64,000 nt of DNA, from the NCBI GenBank assembly GCA_037127255.1, contig JBANSL010000001.1, positions 36,075,001-36,139,000 on the forward strand. The letters are read 5' to 3'. The notes under the pieces were generated by a model. The model did not search any database and was not told where the DNA came from. It saw nothing but the letters and a program-made list of their open reading frames with translations. Origin of the DNA: Persicaria tinctoria (Eukaryota; Streptophyta; Magnoliopsida; Caryophyllales; Polygonaceae). The position numbers were made by a program, and so were the translations under genes. Of this stretch, positions 49,620 through 61,100 are shown piece after piece; position 1 is the first letter of the stretch; every line of letters starts with the position of its first letter.

Positions 49620-49985
49620 AAAGGAAGGATAAGAAAGAAGGGGTCGAATTCCGAGAAGGAGATGGATATTGGAGATGGAGATGGGCACCAACACCTTGAG
49701 CGGAGATAGGGTTTGCAGTGAGCGGAGGATGAGATGGGCAAGCGGAGAAGATGGGCGCAGGCGGCAGGAACAACCCTAAGCTAAGAGCCATCGGAAAGGA
49801 GTAAAAAAAATTAAAGAAAATAAAGAGGATTAAAGTAAAAAAAAGGAAAAAGGAGAATTAAATAGAAAAGAGAAAAAGATAATTGGTTAAAACTCCGAAA
49901 ATCCCTCTAAGAGTGACACGTCAGCCTTAACTCTTCTAAATTAAGAGTTTATATAGATGACAAGTTTTACCGAACGAAGTGAGTA

Positions 49986-50601
49986 ATTTTTAAAAGCAAG
50001 ATGAACACTCGTGCTCAATTTCTGGAATTAGATATAAACAATGACCTAGGGTTTTCAAAAATTACTAAGGTAACGATTGATATAATGATATCTGCTATTC
50101 TTTTTTATATGCAAATTATACTAGATCTTTCAAAGTGATAACTTTAGTTGTTCAATAAAAGCTTCTTCATGGTTCAATAAATGCATATGAATCTAATAAA
50201 TGCACCCTAGGCGAGCACTGGTTATAAAGTGCAGTATGTTGCATCATTCCTTGCTTTGATTGGCGACAATGCATATGAGATTTATAATGATCTTTATGTG
50301 TTCATAAAACTTCAATTTGTTTGGTGTGATTGGTTGAATTTTGTGTTCAAGGATGAGATTGTTTAGTATGCTCAATACAGATTTTTGCATTTTATAGTTT
50401 GTGGTGTGTTCAAGGATGAGCTTGTTTGGTATGTTCAAAGATGAGCTTGATTGGTGTTTTCAATGCAGATTATAAAAATACATATTATTTAATAGGTGCA
50501 TTTTTAAAATTACAGATTGCATATTAAAATGGAGTTTGTTATGGAATCAAATCATGAAAATAGAGAAAGCTCAGATGCACTTCCCTTGTTGTTTTGGCAC
50601 C
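49986..50601. other. No gene; weak direct repeats
   Basis: 50320-50470 has two or three imperfect copies of 'gtgttcaaggatgagcttgt' with a 'ttggtatg' tail. Otherwise nothing recognised. Confidence 0.4.
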
Positions 50602-50609
50602 TGAAACTA

Positions 50610-51132
50610 ATGTTCTAAAATGCGCTAGGCGGCCGCCTAGGCGGTGAGGCGGGTGTCTAGGCAGCGGTGAGGCGAGTATCTAGACGAACTTAGAACAAAC
50701 TTGATTATTTCTTTATATTTTAACGCATACCAAATGTCAGTAACTCATATAATGTAATAATAATTCATAATATCAATTATAAACCCAATTTTGCGGTGTT
50801 TAACTAACACTAAAGTAAATAAACACAAAAAGTATGCATCCGACTAGTGACTCTAAACCTCCTAAAATGTAAAACAATAGGTTCGACTCAATGGAAAATA
50901 CATCCCGACTTGGGTGATAAAAAAAACCCTAAGTCGACTAATCACATGCCTATAAGCTAAAATGAATAATCGTTGGGCTAGGCGGCACCTAGACGGGACT
51001 AGGCGGGCCTAGGAGGTGCCTAGGTGGGACTAGGCGGTGCATAGGCGAATTTCCGCCTAGAATGCCGCCTAGGCTTAAAAATTCCTAGGTGCCTTCTCGT
51101 CTAGTGCCTAGACGCGATTTTTAGAACACTGT
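50610..51132. mobile_element. hAT-type MITE, relative of the one in the Athila LTR
   Basis: Ends AATGTTCTAAAATGCGC... and ...GCGATTTTTAGAACACTGT. TSD ctgaaact at 50602-50609 and 51133-51140. Subterminal CCGCCTAGGCGG/CTAGGCGGC words are shared with 17254-17733. 523 bp, non-coding. Confidence 0.9.
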
Positions 51133-51393
51133 CTGAAACTGATATTGAGCTTACACAACCACAACAACCACCATCATACAGAATCTTTGTCTCACCAAAT
51201 AGTACAAAGTACTAGATACCAATCTGTAGTGAGGAATTAAAACCATCCTAACACAAGGTTTACTAGTCAATGGAGGAAGCTATCAAGGCATATATATTTT
51301 GATTATGCATATAAAGTTGGGTTTAATGTAAAACACGGAACAATAGTTAAGGGTGAAGGGGTAACAAAACTGAAGTATTTATATTTCAATAGG

Positions 51394-51940
51394 TCTAATG
51401 GTCCAGAATTATGATTCTCGGGTTATGTTTCGAGGGATGAAATACCTCATTGGGATCTTACGTTGCGAGTACATGTTGAATGTTTGAAATCAAGCATTCG
51501 CGAGTTAAAGTGGGATTTCGCACCCAAAACCGAATGGGACCGTTGGAATCCCCGAGGTAAATCCCATGTGGATGCCTTAAGTCTAAAAGGCGGGAAATTC
51601 ATTTGTCACGCAAAAAACGTAAATCTAAAGTAATACATATGGTGTCGCGGAAGAGCCGGGCCAAAACAGAGTCTAAATAGTATGAAATCCCAAAAAGGTA
51701 TAGGTCTGATGAAGTCAGAGTCTCAAGCGCTCGCTCTCCGCCATGCGAAAAGACCCCGCTCATGAAGACAAGCGGCATCAATAATCATAAGCATATAAGA
51801 TACCTAAAAAAATATAGCGGGCGTAAGATTAGATTTGAAGCTTGCTTTGGCTATTCCCCACATATAAGCACACAGATACGCTAAGCCTAATATCATGCTT
51901 CTAATGCAGGACAGGAATGTTAACACACAAATCATGTTCG
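51394..51940 (-). repeat. Diverged LTR fragment of the LARD-like family
   Basis: 51405-51780 follows, with many substitutions, the first ~400 bp of the LTR at 52273 and 63153 (attatgattctcgggttat, gtttcgagggatgaaatacc, aaagtgggatttcgcaccca). It ends near a (TA) run at 51943-51964. An old relic next to a young copy. Confidence 0.75.
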
Positions 51941-51964
51941 CAGTATATATATATATATATATAT

Positions 51965-52272
51965 AAGGGAGGGTTCAAGTGAGAATTAATTGGTACCCAT
52001 CCCTAGCCACAACGAACCATGCTTTCACAACGTCAGGCCATTGTCCGATCTCAGTTGAACTCAAAATAGAGAATCTAATGAAAGGAAGACCATTCAAATT
52101 TGAGAACATTTGGCTTCAAAGAGAGGACTATCGAAATATTGTCACACAAGCATGGAGAACTAACATACCATGCTCAAATATGTATAAAGTGTTGAAAAAA
52201 ACGAAAGTCCTTAAGAACTTGACCAAAGATTGGAGTAAAAATGTATTTGGAAATATTTTCAGGCAACTCAAG
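51965..52272 (+). pseudogene. LINE ORF2 fragment (end of endonuclease and linker)
   Basis: After a short MULE-like end (aagggagggttcaagtgaga), an open frame reads SGHCPISVELKIENLMKG, then PFKFENIWLQREDYRNIV, then KNLTKDWSKNVFGNIFRQLK. This is the L1-type region between the endonuclease SDH motif (here SGH) and RT. It is cut at 52272 by the second LARD-like element and no RT follows. Confidence 0.65.
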
Positions 52273-53580
52273 TGTAACGGCCCGGGATTATGATTCCCGA
52301 GTTACGTTTCGAGGGATGAAACCCCTCGTTGGGATCTTGCGCCCCGAGAACAGGTTGAAGGTTTGAAATCGAAGATGCGCAATTTAAAGTGGGATTTCGC
52401 ACCCAAACCCGAAAGGTTCGTTAGAGACCCCGGGGTAAACCCCTGTACCTGTCCTAAGTCTACAACGCGCGAAAACCTTTATCATGCAAATGACGAAAGT
52501 TCTGAAAACGATACAACCAGTGCCACGGCAGAGCCGGGTCAAAACGGAGTATAATAGGAAGAAATCCAAAAGGCATGAGTTTGGTGAAGTCAGGGTTCGT
52601 ACACTCACTCTCCGCCATATGAATGGACCCCGTCATATCAGCACAAAATCAAGTAGTAGATCGGGTACCTGAAACTATACCACCAAGTTAGGCCAAGAGT
52701 CCGCCCGCGGGTCCTCTGACCGCGTTGAGGACATATAATACGCTTATACCTAGAATAAAAGATGCCTTCATGCAGTACTGAAATAAAACCACACTATCAT
52801 GCTCCTGATTCATATGTGCAGAATATTGAGGAAGGCCTTAACAAAGAATACCAAGCGGTATATCCCTCTCTTACCACCACCCCTCTTCCAGACAAGGTGG
52901 AGACTAGCCAGTTTGATGTTATAATCATATCAAATCTCATCATCATATCATATCTCATCATCATATCATATCTCATGCCCATCTCGTATCTCGTGATATA
53001 TAGGGGAAGGTTCAAGTGGAAACAACCCTTCCTATAGAAACCCCTTACTATAGAAACTTTTAATCTAGACCGTTCATTCTTGATCAATGGTAATTGGGAA
53101 GCGGTGGAAATTTTGAAGTTTATGTGAAGTTTAAGCCTTTTTTGTTATTATCAAATCCTTCCCACATCTCCCAGTCAATCAGACGTGAAACCCTCTCCGG
53201 TCAGACGCGCCTCTCCCTTCCTCGTCAATCACTGACGCCGCCTCCTCTTCCTCTCCCTTTCCGATCGCCACCGCCGCCCCACTTGCCGGTCGTCGATTCG
53301 TTGCCGGTTTCCGACCCTTCCACCGCTGCTGTCTCTTCCTTGGTAGATCGATTTTGGGATGAAGACCCGTCGATCGATTTTGTTTGCCTCGATTGCTCTC
53401 CGTCCGTTCCCCTGCTTGTCAGGTTTGGATTTCTGGAAACTGCCATGAGATTTCTTTCTATTTGTCGATTTTGGATGTTTAATTTGGGGATAACATTAGA
53501 TCGGGTTACTTCGTTGTTGAAAATTTTCATTTGTTTGTCTTAGGAATAGGTTTGCTATTTTGATTGGGGATTTTGCGATC

Positions 53581-54180
53581 CCATGAATATTTTTGTGTGT
53601 ATAATTGACTCAAAGTTTGATTAATATGATTGGTGATTGGTATTCTCTATATTCGATTGTGGTTGCTGCTGCCATTTCCGTTTGATGCTATCTTCATTTT
53701 TTTATGAGGTTTGATGCTATCTTCATGTCTCTATTGGCTGATCTAATTTGCCATTGATTTGAGAATTCATCTAATCTGCCATTTACTGGTTCCATTTGAG
53801 AACATTTGGTGAATTCATCTAATCTGCCACTTACTATTGGCAAGGTTTAATTGTTTTTACATTTGGTGAATTCCTTCAGTTTTTCCCATGAATATTTTTG
53901 TGTGTATAATTGACTAAAAGTTTGATTAATATGATTGATATTCTCTATATTCGATTGTGGTTACTGCTGCCATTTCCGTTTGATGCTATCTTCATTTTTT
54001 TTTATGAGGTTTAATGCTATCTTCATGTCTATTGGCTGATCTAATTTGCCATTGATTTGAGAATTCATCTAATCTGCCATTTACTGCTTCCATTTGAGAA
54101 CATTTGGTGAATTCATCTAATCTGCCACTTACTATTGGCAAGGTTTGATTGTTTTTACAATTGGTGAATTCCTTCAGTTT
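53581..54180. repeat. Two-copy tandem duplication, ~305-bp unit
   Basis: Units start CCATGAATATTTTTGTGTGT at 53581 and 53886 and remain almost identical to 'ggtgaattccttcagttttt'. Within each unit 'gaattcatctaatctgcca' itself occurs twice. Confidence 0.9.
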
Positions 54181-54268
54181 TTTACTTTAGCCATCAATTC
54201 TCTGTGTACCTAAAATACTCTGAAGGTTTCTGATTTCTGATTGAACAATGAAAGCTTATTTATATGAA

Positions 54269-54339
54269 AGCTTATTAGCTCAAATGGTAGAGCGATGTGT
54301 TATGATACACATGACGTGAGTTCGAATCTCGCATAAGCT
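54269..54339 (+). ncRNA. tRNA-like sequence 3 (left member of inverted pair)
   Basis: 71 nt: acceptor AGCTTAT/ATAAGCT (7 of 7), D-arm GCTC-AAATGGTA-GAGC, closed hairpin ATGTGT-TATGAT-ACACAT in place of a normal anticodon arm, and T-arm GTGAG-TTCGAAT-CTCGC. A-box- and B-box-like promoter words are present. The 6-bp/6-nt hairpin argues against a functional tRNA. Confidence 0.65.
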
Positions 54340-54711
54340 ACATTGGTATATTAGGATGTGCTCATCTATTATTCACCAAATTGGTGTTGCAGTGAGCAAT
54401 TAATTCAAGGTTCTTTGTTAGAAAATCAATTTTATGGAGTTGTACATTTGTAGACAGCTAGATCTAAATTGAGATTTTCTTCATTTCTAGATAAAAACTT
54501 GCAAATAGAAGTTGCAAGATCTTAAAGTTGCTTCTGTTTCAGTTTAGGGAAATATTTATCAAGCTTAGAAAACAACACAAAAGTAGCAAGTTGCTTCGGT
54601 TTCAATTTTCATAACATAAGTATTGCTTCTATTTCAGTTTTCAGATTTGCTTTTGTTTGAGTTTTCAGAACTTAAATTCTTGCATTTGTGTTTCTTCTAT
54701 AGTGTAGAGAA

Positions 54712-54782
54712 AGCCTATATGGGATTCGAACCCATATCATGTGTATTATAACACATCGCTCTACCAATTGAGCTAATAGGCT
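54712..54782 (-). ncRNA. tRNA-like sequence 4 (right member of inverted pair)
   Basis: 71 nt on the minus strand: acceptor AGCCTAT/ATAGGCT (7 of 7), D-arm GCTC-AATTGGTA-GAGC, hairpin ATGTGT-TATAAT-ACACAT and T-arm ATGGG-TTCGAAT-CCCAT. Compared with sequence 3, acceptor and T-arm positions change on both sides together, keeping the pairs. Confidence 0.68.
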
Positions 54783-54967
54783 TAAAATAGTCAAGACAAT
54801 TGCACAAATTACACAATTGAACATGTAATGATGCCAGAATCATGGCTTGTCATGATAAAGATTTGAACTCAGGATCCGTTATTACTCCTACTATGGCATT
54901 TCAAACAAACAACAAGATGATTTGAATTACCAATTATGCTCAACCTATGATTCAGCAAGCAAAATCT

Positions 54968-55729
54968 TCACCATATCATACATCTGTTCTTCCCTATCAA
55001 CGGGAATAAGTTAAGGAGATAATCCCAATTATCAGGTTCGTAGGAGCCTACAATCCCAGGAATGCAGAGACCTTGTAATTGAAGAGGATTAACATACCTA
55101 CCTTTGTACGAAGCCCTCTCGATTCTTGTAGAAGACATGGATGATTTTTGAGTTGCCCATCTCCACTGCCAGCGGTAACGAAAGCCACCAGCCATATCGC
55201 TCAGGGCCTCCTCAACCAAGGATCCTTCTTCTTCTGTCTCCTTTTGTGCTGGAAAAATCGGGTTGCATTGACTAAGCAAGAAGAATCTAGTCATGTCTTC
55301 CACAGGAGAGGAGTGGTGACTAGGTTTGATGATCAAAACCCCTGGAAACGACGAAACCGCCAGACAAAGGAGGCTTTCGATCCCAGCAGGCCGCCAAAGT
55401 TCCGGAAACGACGCAGCAAGGGGGAAGTGGGTGACGATTTGTGCAAACCATTGGCCAGTAACCAGGGCGAAGACGAGAACGCCCAATCGTTGCACGAGTA
55501 GACCGATACCACCAGCCTTCATCACTTTCAGATTCCGACCACTGGCCCGGCAGAACGAAGGAGAAATCTTCACCTTCGCACCATCAGGAAACATACGGCT
55601 CTCTCGACCATGGCAAGCCAAGAATTTTGCCTCATTGATGCATAAGGATTCGAAATACACTGAGATTGTCTTCAAGGGAGGTTTCAACTTCAAATTGGTT
55701 GGATTTTGCCCTATTGCAGGGCTTTTCAT
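54968..55729 (-). CDS. Unidentified 253-codon ORF in MULE, possible captured gene
   Basis: Open from ATG at 55729 to the stop near 54968, ending close to the right TIR. Mixed composition, with a hydrophobic segment IGLLVQRLGVLVFALVTGQW near residues 75-95 and a Cys/Trp-containing middle (FPELWRPAGIESLLCLAVSS). No transposase signature (no DDE-type or SWIM zinc-finger pattern). An ORF this long in non-coding DNA is unlikely by chance but possible. It is either a captured exon set or a spliced unit read through introns. I do not recognise the family. Confidence 0.35.
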   Translation of the reverse strand: MKSPAIGQNPTNLKLKPPLKTISVYFESLCINEAKFLACHGRESRMFPDGAKVKISPSFCRASGRNLKVMKAGGIGLLVQRLGVLVFALVTGQWFAQIVTHFPLAASFPELWRPAGIESLLCLAVSSFPGVLIIKPSHHSSPVEDMTRFFLLSQCNPIFPAQKETEEEGSLVEEALSDMAGGFRYRWQWRWATQKSSMSSTRIERASYKGRYVNPLQLQGLCIPGIVGSYEPDNWDYLLNLFPLIGKNRCMIW

Positions 55730-55923
55730 GGAAATTTTTAGGGACCAGGTAGGAAATTAGGTTTGGATGAAGGAGCTTTTTTTATTTTAATTAGTTTTCC
55801 TTTTATTTTAAGTTATTAAATAAGTCAAAAAATAATAACCATTGATCAAGAATGAACGGTCTAGATTAAAAGTTTCCATAGTAAGGGGTTTCTATGGGAA
55901 GGGTTGTTTCCACTTGAACCTTC

Positions 55924-55926
<3 letters not shown>

Positions 55927-55976
<50 letters not shown>
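55927..55976. repeat. (TA)n microsatellite
   Basis: About 25 TA units flanking the MULE. It corresponds to the longer uninterrupted TA tract of the right LTR at 63876-63950. Confidence 0.95.
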
Positions 55977-55979
<3 letters not shown>

Positions 55980-58185
55980 GCCTCGAGGAGGACAACACCC
56001 GATGAAGCTGGGCTGCCCTATGACCCTAGCAAGGACTCTAAGACTCACAGATAACGACCGTTCTGTATTCAAACGCATACAGAGTAAGGATGCTCATTCG
56101 TAAATGCAATTCCTAAGCATGATACTACATGACATGCTCTTATGCATATGCAACACCTACATACTATATGACACATCAGGCAGGAGGTACTGGTTACTGA
56201 GTAAGCCCCGGAGGTACTTACCTGGCTAGCAGATCGGCAACAAAAGAATCCAGCACACAGTAGTTAAAATCACCTAGTATCACCTAGTACATGATTGAAT
56301 ATACATAAGTCTACATCCAACTATTAATCACTCAAGCACACCTCAATCAATAGAACAAGTAACACGTTATGGAAGTCATTTCATCGCATCATCCACTCCA
56401 CAAGACCACATCGTTATTCAACCAATTCTGCATGTTCATATACATCATTTCCGCATATACCTCAACGGTTCGTCCAAATCATAAGACATAATTTGTGTGA
56501 TATAAAATCCTACTAGATCGTCATAATTATCCAACATTTAATCTCATATAATAATTCACCACAAGCCATGCTATTAGTCATACATATCATTCTGTTAGTC
56601 AAACGATCATATTATCATGCTAGTTAGTCATCGAATAAGTCTTATTCCAAAGTTAGTTTCAAAACCGTTTCAAATCCCAGTTAAATAGTTAAGTATTCCG
56701 ACCCTTGAAAATACTCGCCAAATCCCCTTTTGAATTTATTTATTAGATTACTTTCCAACCTTGAAATTCTTTTCCAGATTCTTTATAAATCTTTAAGTCC
56801 CAATAATATATTTTAAATCTCAAATAGTATTACATGATATTTTAAATACCATTAATTAATTAATTAAACAGACAAACCTGAACCGAACCAAACCCATGTA
56901 AACCGGACCGACCCAATAATTATTATCCCCAAACCGGTTCAATTAACTAAACAATTAGCTTAAGGAGGTAGGCCCATGGGAGCCACATCAGCTTCATCTT
57001 CCTCCCGCATTTCAAATGGAGAAGCTCCCGCGCCCGCGCCACTCTGATCGACGTCGGCTCGCTCAGCCTCGCCTCGCACTCGCCCGGCCTCGCCCAGCTC
57101 GGACTCTCGCACCTCCCACGCCTGATCCAGCTCACGCACCGCTCGCTCGTGCCCACGCTAACGGCCCTCGCCCTCGACCCCAGGTCACCGCCACTCTTGA
57201 GCTCGCCGGAGCTCTCGAGTTCACCCGATCGTCCCGCACTCAGCCCTCACTTACTCCCGACTAATCTAAGCATCGAAAAAAGCACGAATCCAAAACAAGG
57301 AAGGAAACGAAGCTACAGGAACTCACCGAGGTGATTTCGCAACTTCGGAGCTCTCGATCGAAGTCTCGGGCGTCGTCGGAGGCTCTCGATGGCTCTTCGG
57401 ACCTACGTCGGATATAGGTGAGCGTGATGGTGAAGTCCGAGGGTGATTTGGATCGAAAACGAAGGAGAACGACTCACCGAAATTTGGTTCGCGATCAAAT
57501 CGGGCGGCGACTTTGTTGGTGGCGTTGCTGGAGTCCAATGGTGGTGGCCGCAGCTTGTGGTGCCTCCGATGGATCTTGTTATTGCTGCGCTTCACAAGGA
57601 CGGAGGAGGGATGTGGAGGAAGAGGAATCGGTGGTGGCGGCGGCGATGAAGAACAACGGTGACGAAGAAGACGATGGTGAAGGCGGAGATGAAGAAGTGT
57701 TGCGAGGTGGTGATGGTGGTGGCGTGGAATGGTGAAAGACAAAAGAGAGCAGGAGATGGTGAATGATGATGAACGAAGAGACGAAGAGGGATGGGTGATG
57801 ATGGTGAATGGTGAATGACGGGGAGAGGGGTGTGGACTTGAAAGAGCATGGTGAGTGAGATGGGAGTGGGTGAACATTGTGTGTGGAACCGGGTAAACAA
57901 ATACCCGAAATTAAATCTTGAATACGCGAATTTCGAATCTTTAAATTAGTTTCTGAATGTTAGTTTTTTCCCAACTCTCTCTTTCTCGATCAATTAGATT
58001 TTTAAAATCGACAAGTATATCGCTATCCGATAATTATTTTGAATTTCCGAGGTAAAAGGATGGAAATTATTCGTCAAATTTTATATTACGGTCGAAATCC
58101 GCTAAACGATCTTTTAATTCGATTTAAATTCATTTTTAATTTCCTTTTTCCGAAAAATTAGGATTTGAAAATCCGAGCCTTTACA

Positions 58186-61100
58186 TCATCCACCTCTAAA
58201 AACAAGTCTCGTCCCCGAGACTAAAATCATTTTAAAATAGGGGATGAAGTTTGAAATTTGTGAGTTCAAGGATCATGTCATTGATCCCGTAAGTATCTCA
58301 TAAGTGCCCCTATGAGATCCTCACAGTACCTTTGTCGTGATCATAATATCCCCAATAGATCGTAGCAAGAATGTGATATGGGCCCCTACCACATCCTTAC
58401 TCCGACTCTTCGGTCATATCATAACTCAAAACATCGCAACGTCCTCTTTAAAACACCGTTCAAAACTTCAAGTTCGGCATTAGTCAAAAGCATTCATAAC
58501 CTCTTCATTCATCCTACTATCCACTTCTAAAGGCTAATCTCATATTCTCTTCCTAGGTGCTAAGACATAATCAAGGTTCAACAGTTCAATTTCTATCATT
58601 CCCATCATTAAGCATCATGTATATATATCGAATAACAATAGCACCTCACGTCTTAATAGCATAACATAATCACCTCATGAATAGCCACATAGCATAGCAT
58701 ATCTAGCATCGTATCATAGATGGTAGAATTTATCACATCATCTCACGGAAGTTACACACCATATTAATCATATAAGCACGTTATATCAATCAGATAAGTA
58801 TATCATACTCATTCTAACTACCAAGCGTCATCGCATTAGAGGCAAACAACTGCTTCCGTACAGTAGCATTCCATCGAGTTCAGGGATAACTATGTTAGTA
58901 CTACAGTTCCCTTTTGTCAACGACAACACATCAGAGAATCAACATAGTCTATAGCATAGAATTCGCACAACATTCGGCCCCAAGTAAAGTATACACTAGA
59001 TCACTATCTCAGGAAAATCTGCCTTACACTACCAATCATGACGAGACACGACCACTACTCACCATCCCTTACACTAAGATCAACTTCACCGAGGTCTACC
59101 AACTCAATCCACTACCAGTTCTAGGCACCATTGTATCCTGCTCACATACAACATTACTAGTCTCATAACTATTCGCAATCAAGGTCGAATACCCAAACCA
59201 ACTACAAGGTATCCCAACTCCTATGCCATCAAGCCATCTAAGGGCCAATCCACATCGACATCCCGATCTCAAGTTCTACCTTCCACTCGACTATTTAAAA
59301 CTATCTTTCGGAGTTCCCAAATCACAAAATTCCCTCATTTCGACTAGCTGAACAACTCAATCTACTACCAAGACTCCATATATAACACGTTCTTGCCCTA
59401 GGCGTCTTCTATCAGCCCCATCTTTACCCTATAATAGAAAATTCCAAGTCCTGAACTGAACCGCTCTCATGATTGATCTAGACACTTCTTAACAATCTCG
59501 CGTACTTTACCTAGGCTCTCAAGACTCCGCCTAAACATCATCCCCCAAAGAGACATCTCGAATCACCTTGCTAAACTGATCATACTCCCCACACCACTAA
59601 CCGCTCTCACTAACCATCCACCTCTAAGAACCCAACTTATACTTATCATCTCACACATGACACTCCCGACCAATTCTAATGCAAAACCCAACTAGTGGTA
59701 CTCCCAACCACGAATCACCATGACCATCAAGCCGACCCCCGCTAGATCCTCTTCCCGGCATACTCTACCTAGACTAGTTCCCTCAACTCCGCATGTTTCC
59801 CCAAATTGCTTCAGATCGCTTCCTCAAACTTCGAAATCTCCACCACTTAAACCCTTATGTACGGATCATCATTTTCACCGAATTCCTATTATATCCTCGT
59901 TCGAAGTTTCTAAGCACCGCAACTTCACCAACCTTCAAAAAAATCTCTAGTGTCCTCAATAACTTCTGTTTTGCCTAGTTCCCAAATCCATGCGCATAAT
60001 CTCTCTATCTCAACCTTAAGCCCACATTCTTACTAGGAATCTCAACTACATCATTGCATAGCTACCAGCCTTTCCTCGAAGATTCATCTCACATCCTCAA
60101 TTACCTCAATTGCCACAATGACCTCCACTCATCAATCCCGATTCATTCCCTATGCCAAATCCTCCAATAACGCATCTAGAGATCCTTCACTCATAAATTC
60201 CCCAAGCATTACCAATCCTATCTAAACAACCCCCAAATACTAATCACACGAACAACCCTGATATGAACAACCTAATATCCCCGATCCATAATTTCCCAAG
60301 CAACCTCATACTACTCTTCCTAGGAAATTCCTCAACCTCATCCCTTACCGAAATCGACCCCACTCTTAGCACCCATCACCTAGTCCCAAATTCTACGATT
60401 CCACAGACATTCCTTAATCCATCATCCTCGACATCGCCCACGATCCGCTCATAGACTATCTAGACACCTTCCTTAGTGCACCAATCCGTCTCACAAAACC
60501 TCCCCTCAAGAATCCTCGGATCAACTCCTAGCTCGCCCATCCACCTCTAGAACTATTCTAACTACCTCTACCCACACCCAATCTCCAGATCTCCCTAATG
60601 AAACTAGTCCAAACCTCAGTCAACCACCCTCTTATACTACTCGCGCACACTACCTTCCTAGACTACCACTTCTCACTAGGACATCTCCCTCAAAATCTCT
60701 CCATACTAGCCCCACTGCTCACCTAAGACCTACCTGGAAGCTCATCTATACTCACAGACCACTATCTTTCACACATCCCAACTCACTCGGCTCTACCCAA
60801 GCTAACACATCCTTTCTGCCCCCTAACTCACACGACCAAAGACCCAATCCGAATACCTTAATCCACCTGCCATTTTCCAACCCGTTTCACTGAAGAATCT
60901 CATGACTCAAGCTCAAGAAGAAAGCACTCCCATACATATAACCCATAACCTACTCACCCGCAAGTCAGTATACCAAGCACCAAGGCACATCGTCATAGAA
61001 ACAAGTTCGCTAGGCAATCATTGCAATCAATTCAGCACATCCGTCATCACACATTCAATTATGTCAGTTCTAGGCCTATCACAAAACATCAATTCCGATT

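Larger units (their letters stand above)
45712..49957 (-). mobile_element. Helitron (4.25 kb, non-autonomous) with RPA-like pseudogene
   Basis: Read on the minus strand: host A (49958), then TCTATATAAACTCTTAATTT... as 5' end. At the 3' end a 14-bp perfect palindrome CGCGCCATGGCGCG (45725-45738), a 9-nt spacer, CTAG (45712-45715), then host T (45711). This is the full Helitron terminal signature, and the host sequence rejoins as a Stowaway MITE. No Rep/helicase frame remains. Cargo: RPA70-like 3' exons (46825-48292) and a second gene-like fragment (49326-49619). Confidence 0.88.
45498..49983. mobile_element. Stowaway-like (Tc1/mariner) MITE, split by a Helitron
   Basis: TIRs CTCTCTCCGTTCGGCAAAAC (45498) and ...TTTTACCGAACGAAGTGAG (ends 49983), with TA duplications at 45496-45497 and 49984-49985. 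The MITE proper is 45498-45711 plus 49958-49983, about 240 bp. Joining the two parts restores the usual 'aaataagctaaaatgacaag' right-end text. Confidence 0.88.
53003..55926. mobile_element. MULE-like TIR element (2.9 kb) in the LTR
   Basis: TIRs of about 90 bp: GGGGAAGGTTCAAGTGGAAA ... at the left and its inverse at 55838-55926 (…TTCCACTTGAACCTTCCCC), sharing the 'tctagaccgttcattcttga' segment with only a few mismatches. It sits in a TA repeat, so the TSD cannot be read, but the right LTR (63870-63955) shows the empty site. Contents: leader-like GC-rich segment (53160-53420), tandem duplication (53581-54180), inverted tRNA-like pair (54269-54782) and a minus-strand frame (54968-55729). Confidence 0.85.
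52273..58185 (-). repeat. Left LTR (3' LTR) of LARD-like element 2, with nested MULE
   Basis: 5913 bp, or about 2990 bp without the MULE at 53003-55926. Ends ...AAATCCGAGCCTTTACA at 58185. GC-rich leader-like part at 57000-57880. Confidence 0.85.

Noticed and set aside
45498..49983. A 4.5-kb autonomous mariner element
   Set aside because: TIRs and TA TSD fit, but exact Helitron ends lie just inside and explain all but ~240 bp. No mariner transposase.
52363..52672. Short frames repeated at 63243-63552
   Set aside because: Identical because they lie in the two LTRs of the same element. No domain and no sign of selection.
57323..57877. 184-codon His/Ser/Pro-rich frame
   Set aside because: GC-rich leader-like part of the LARD LTR, low complexity, no recognised domain.
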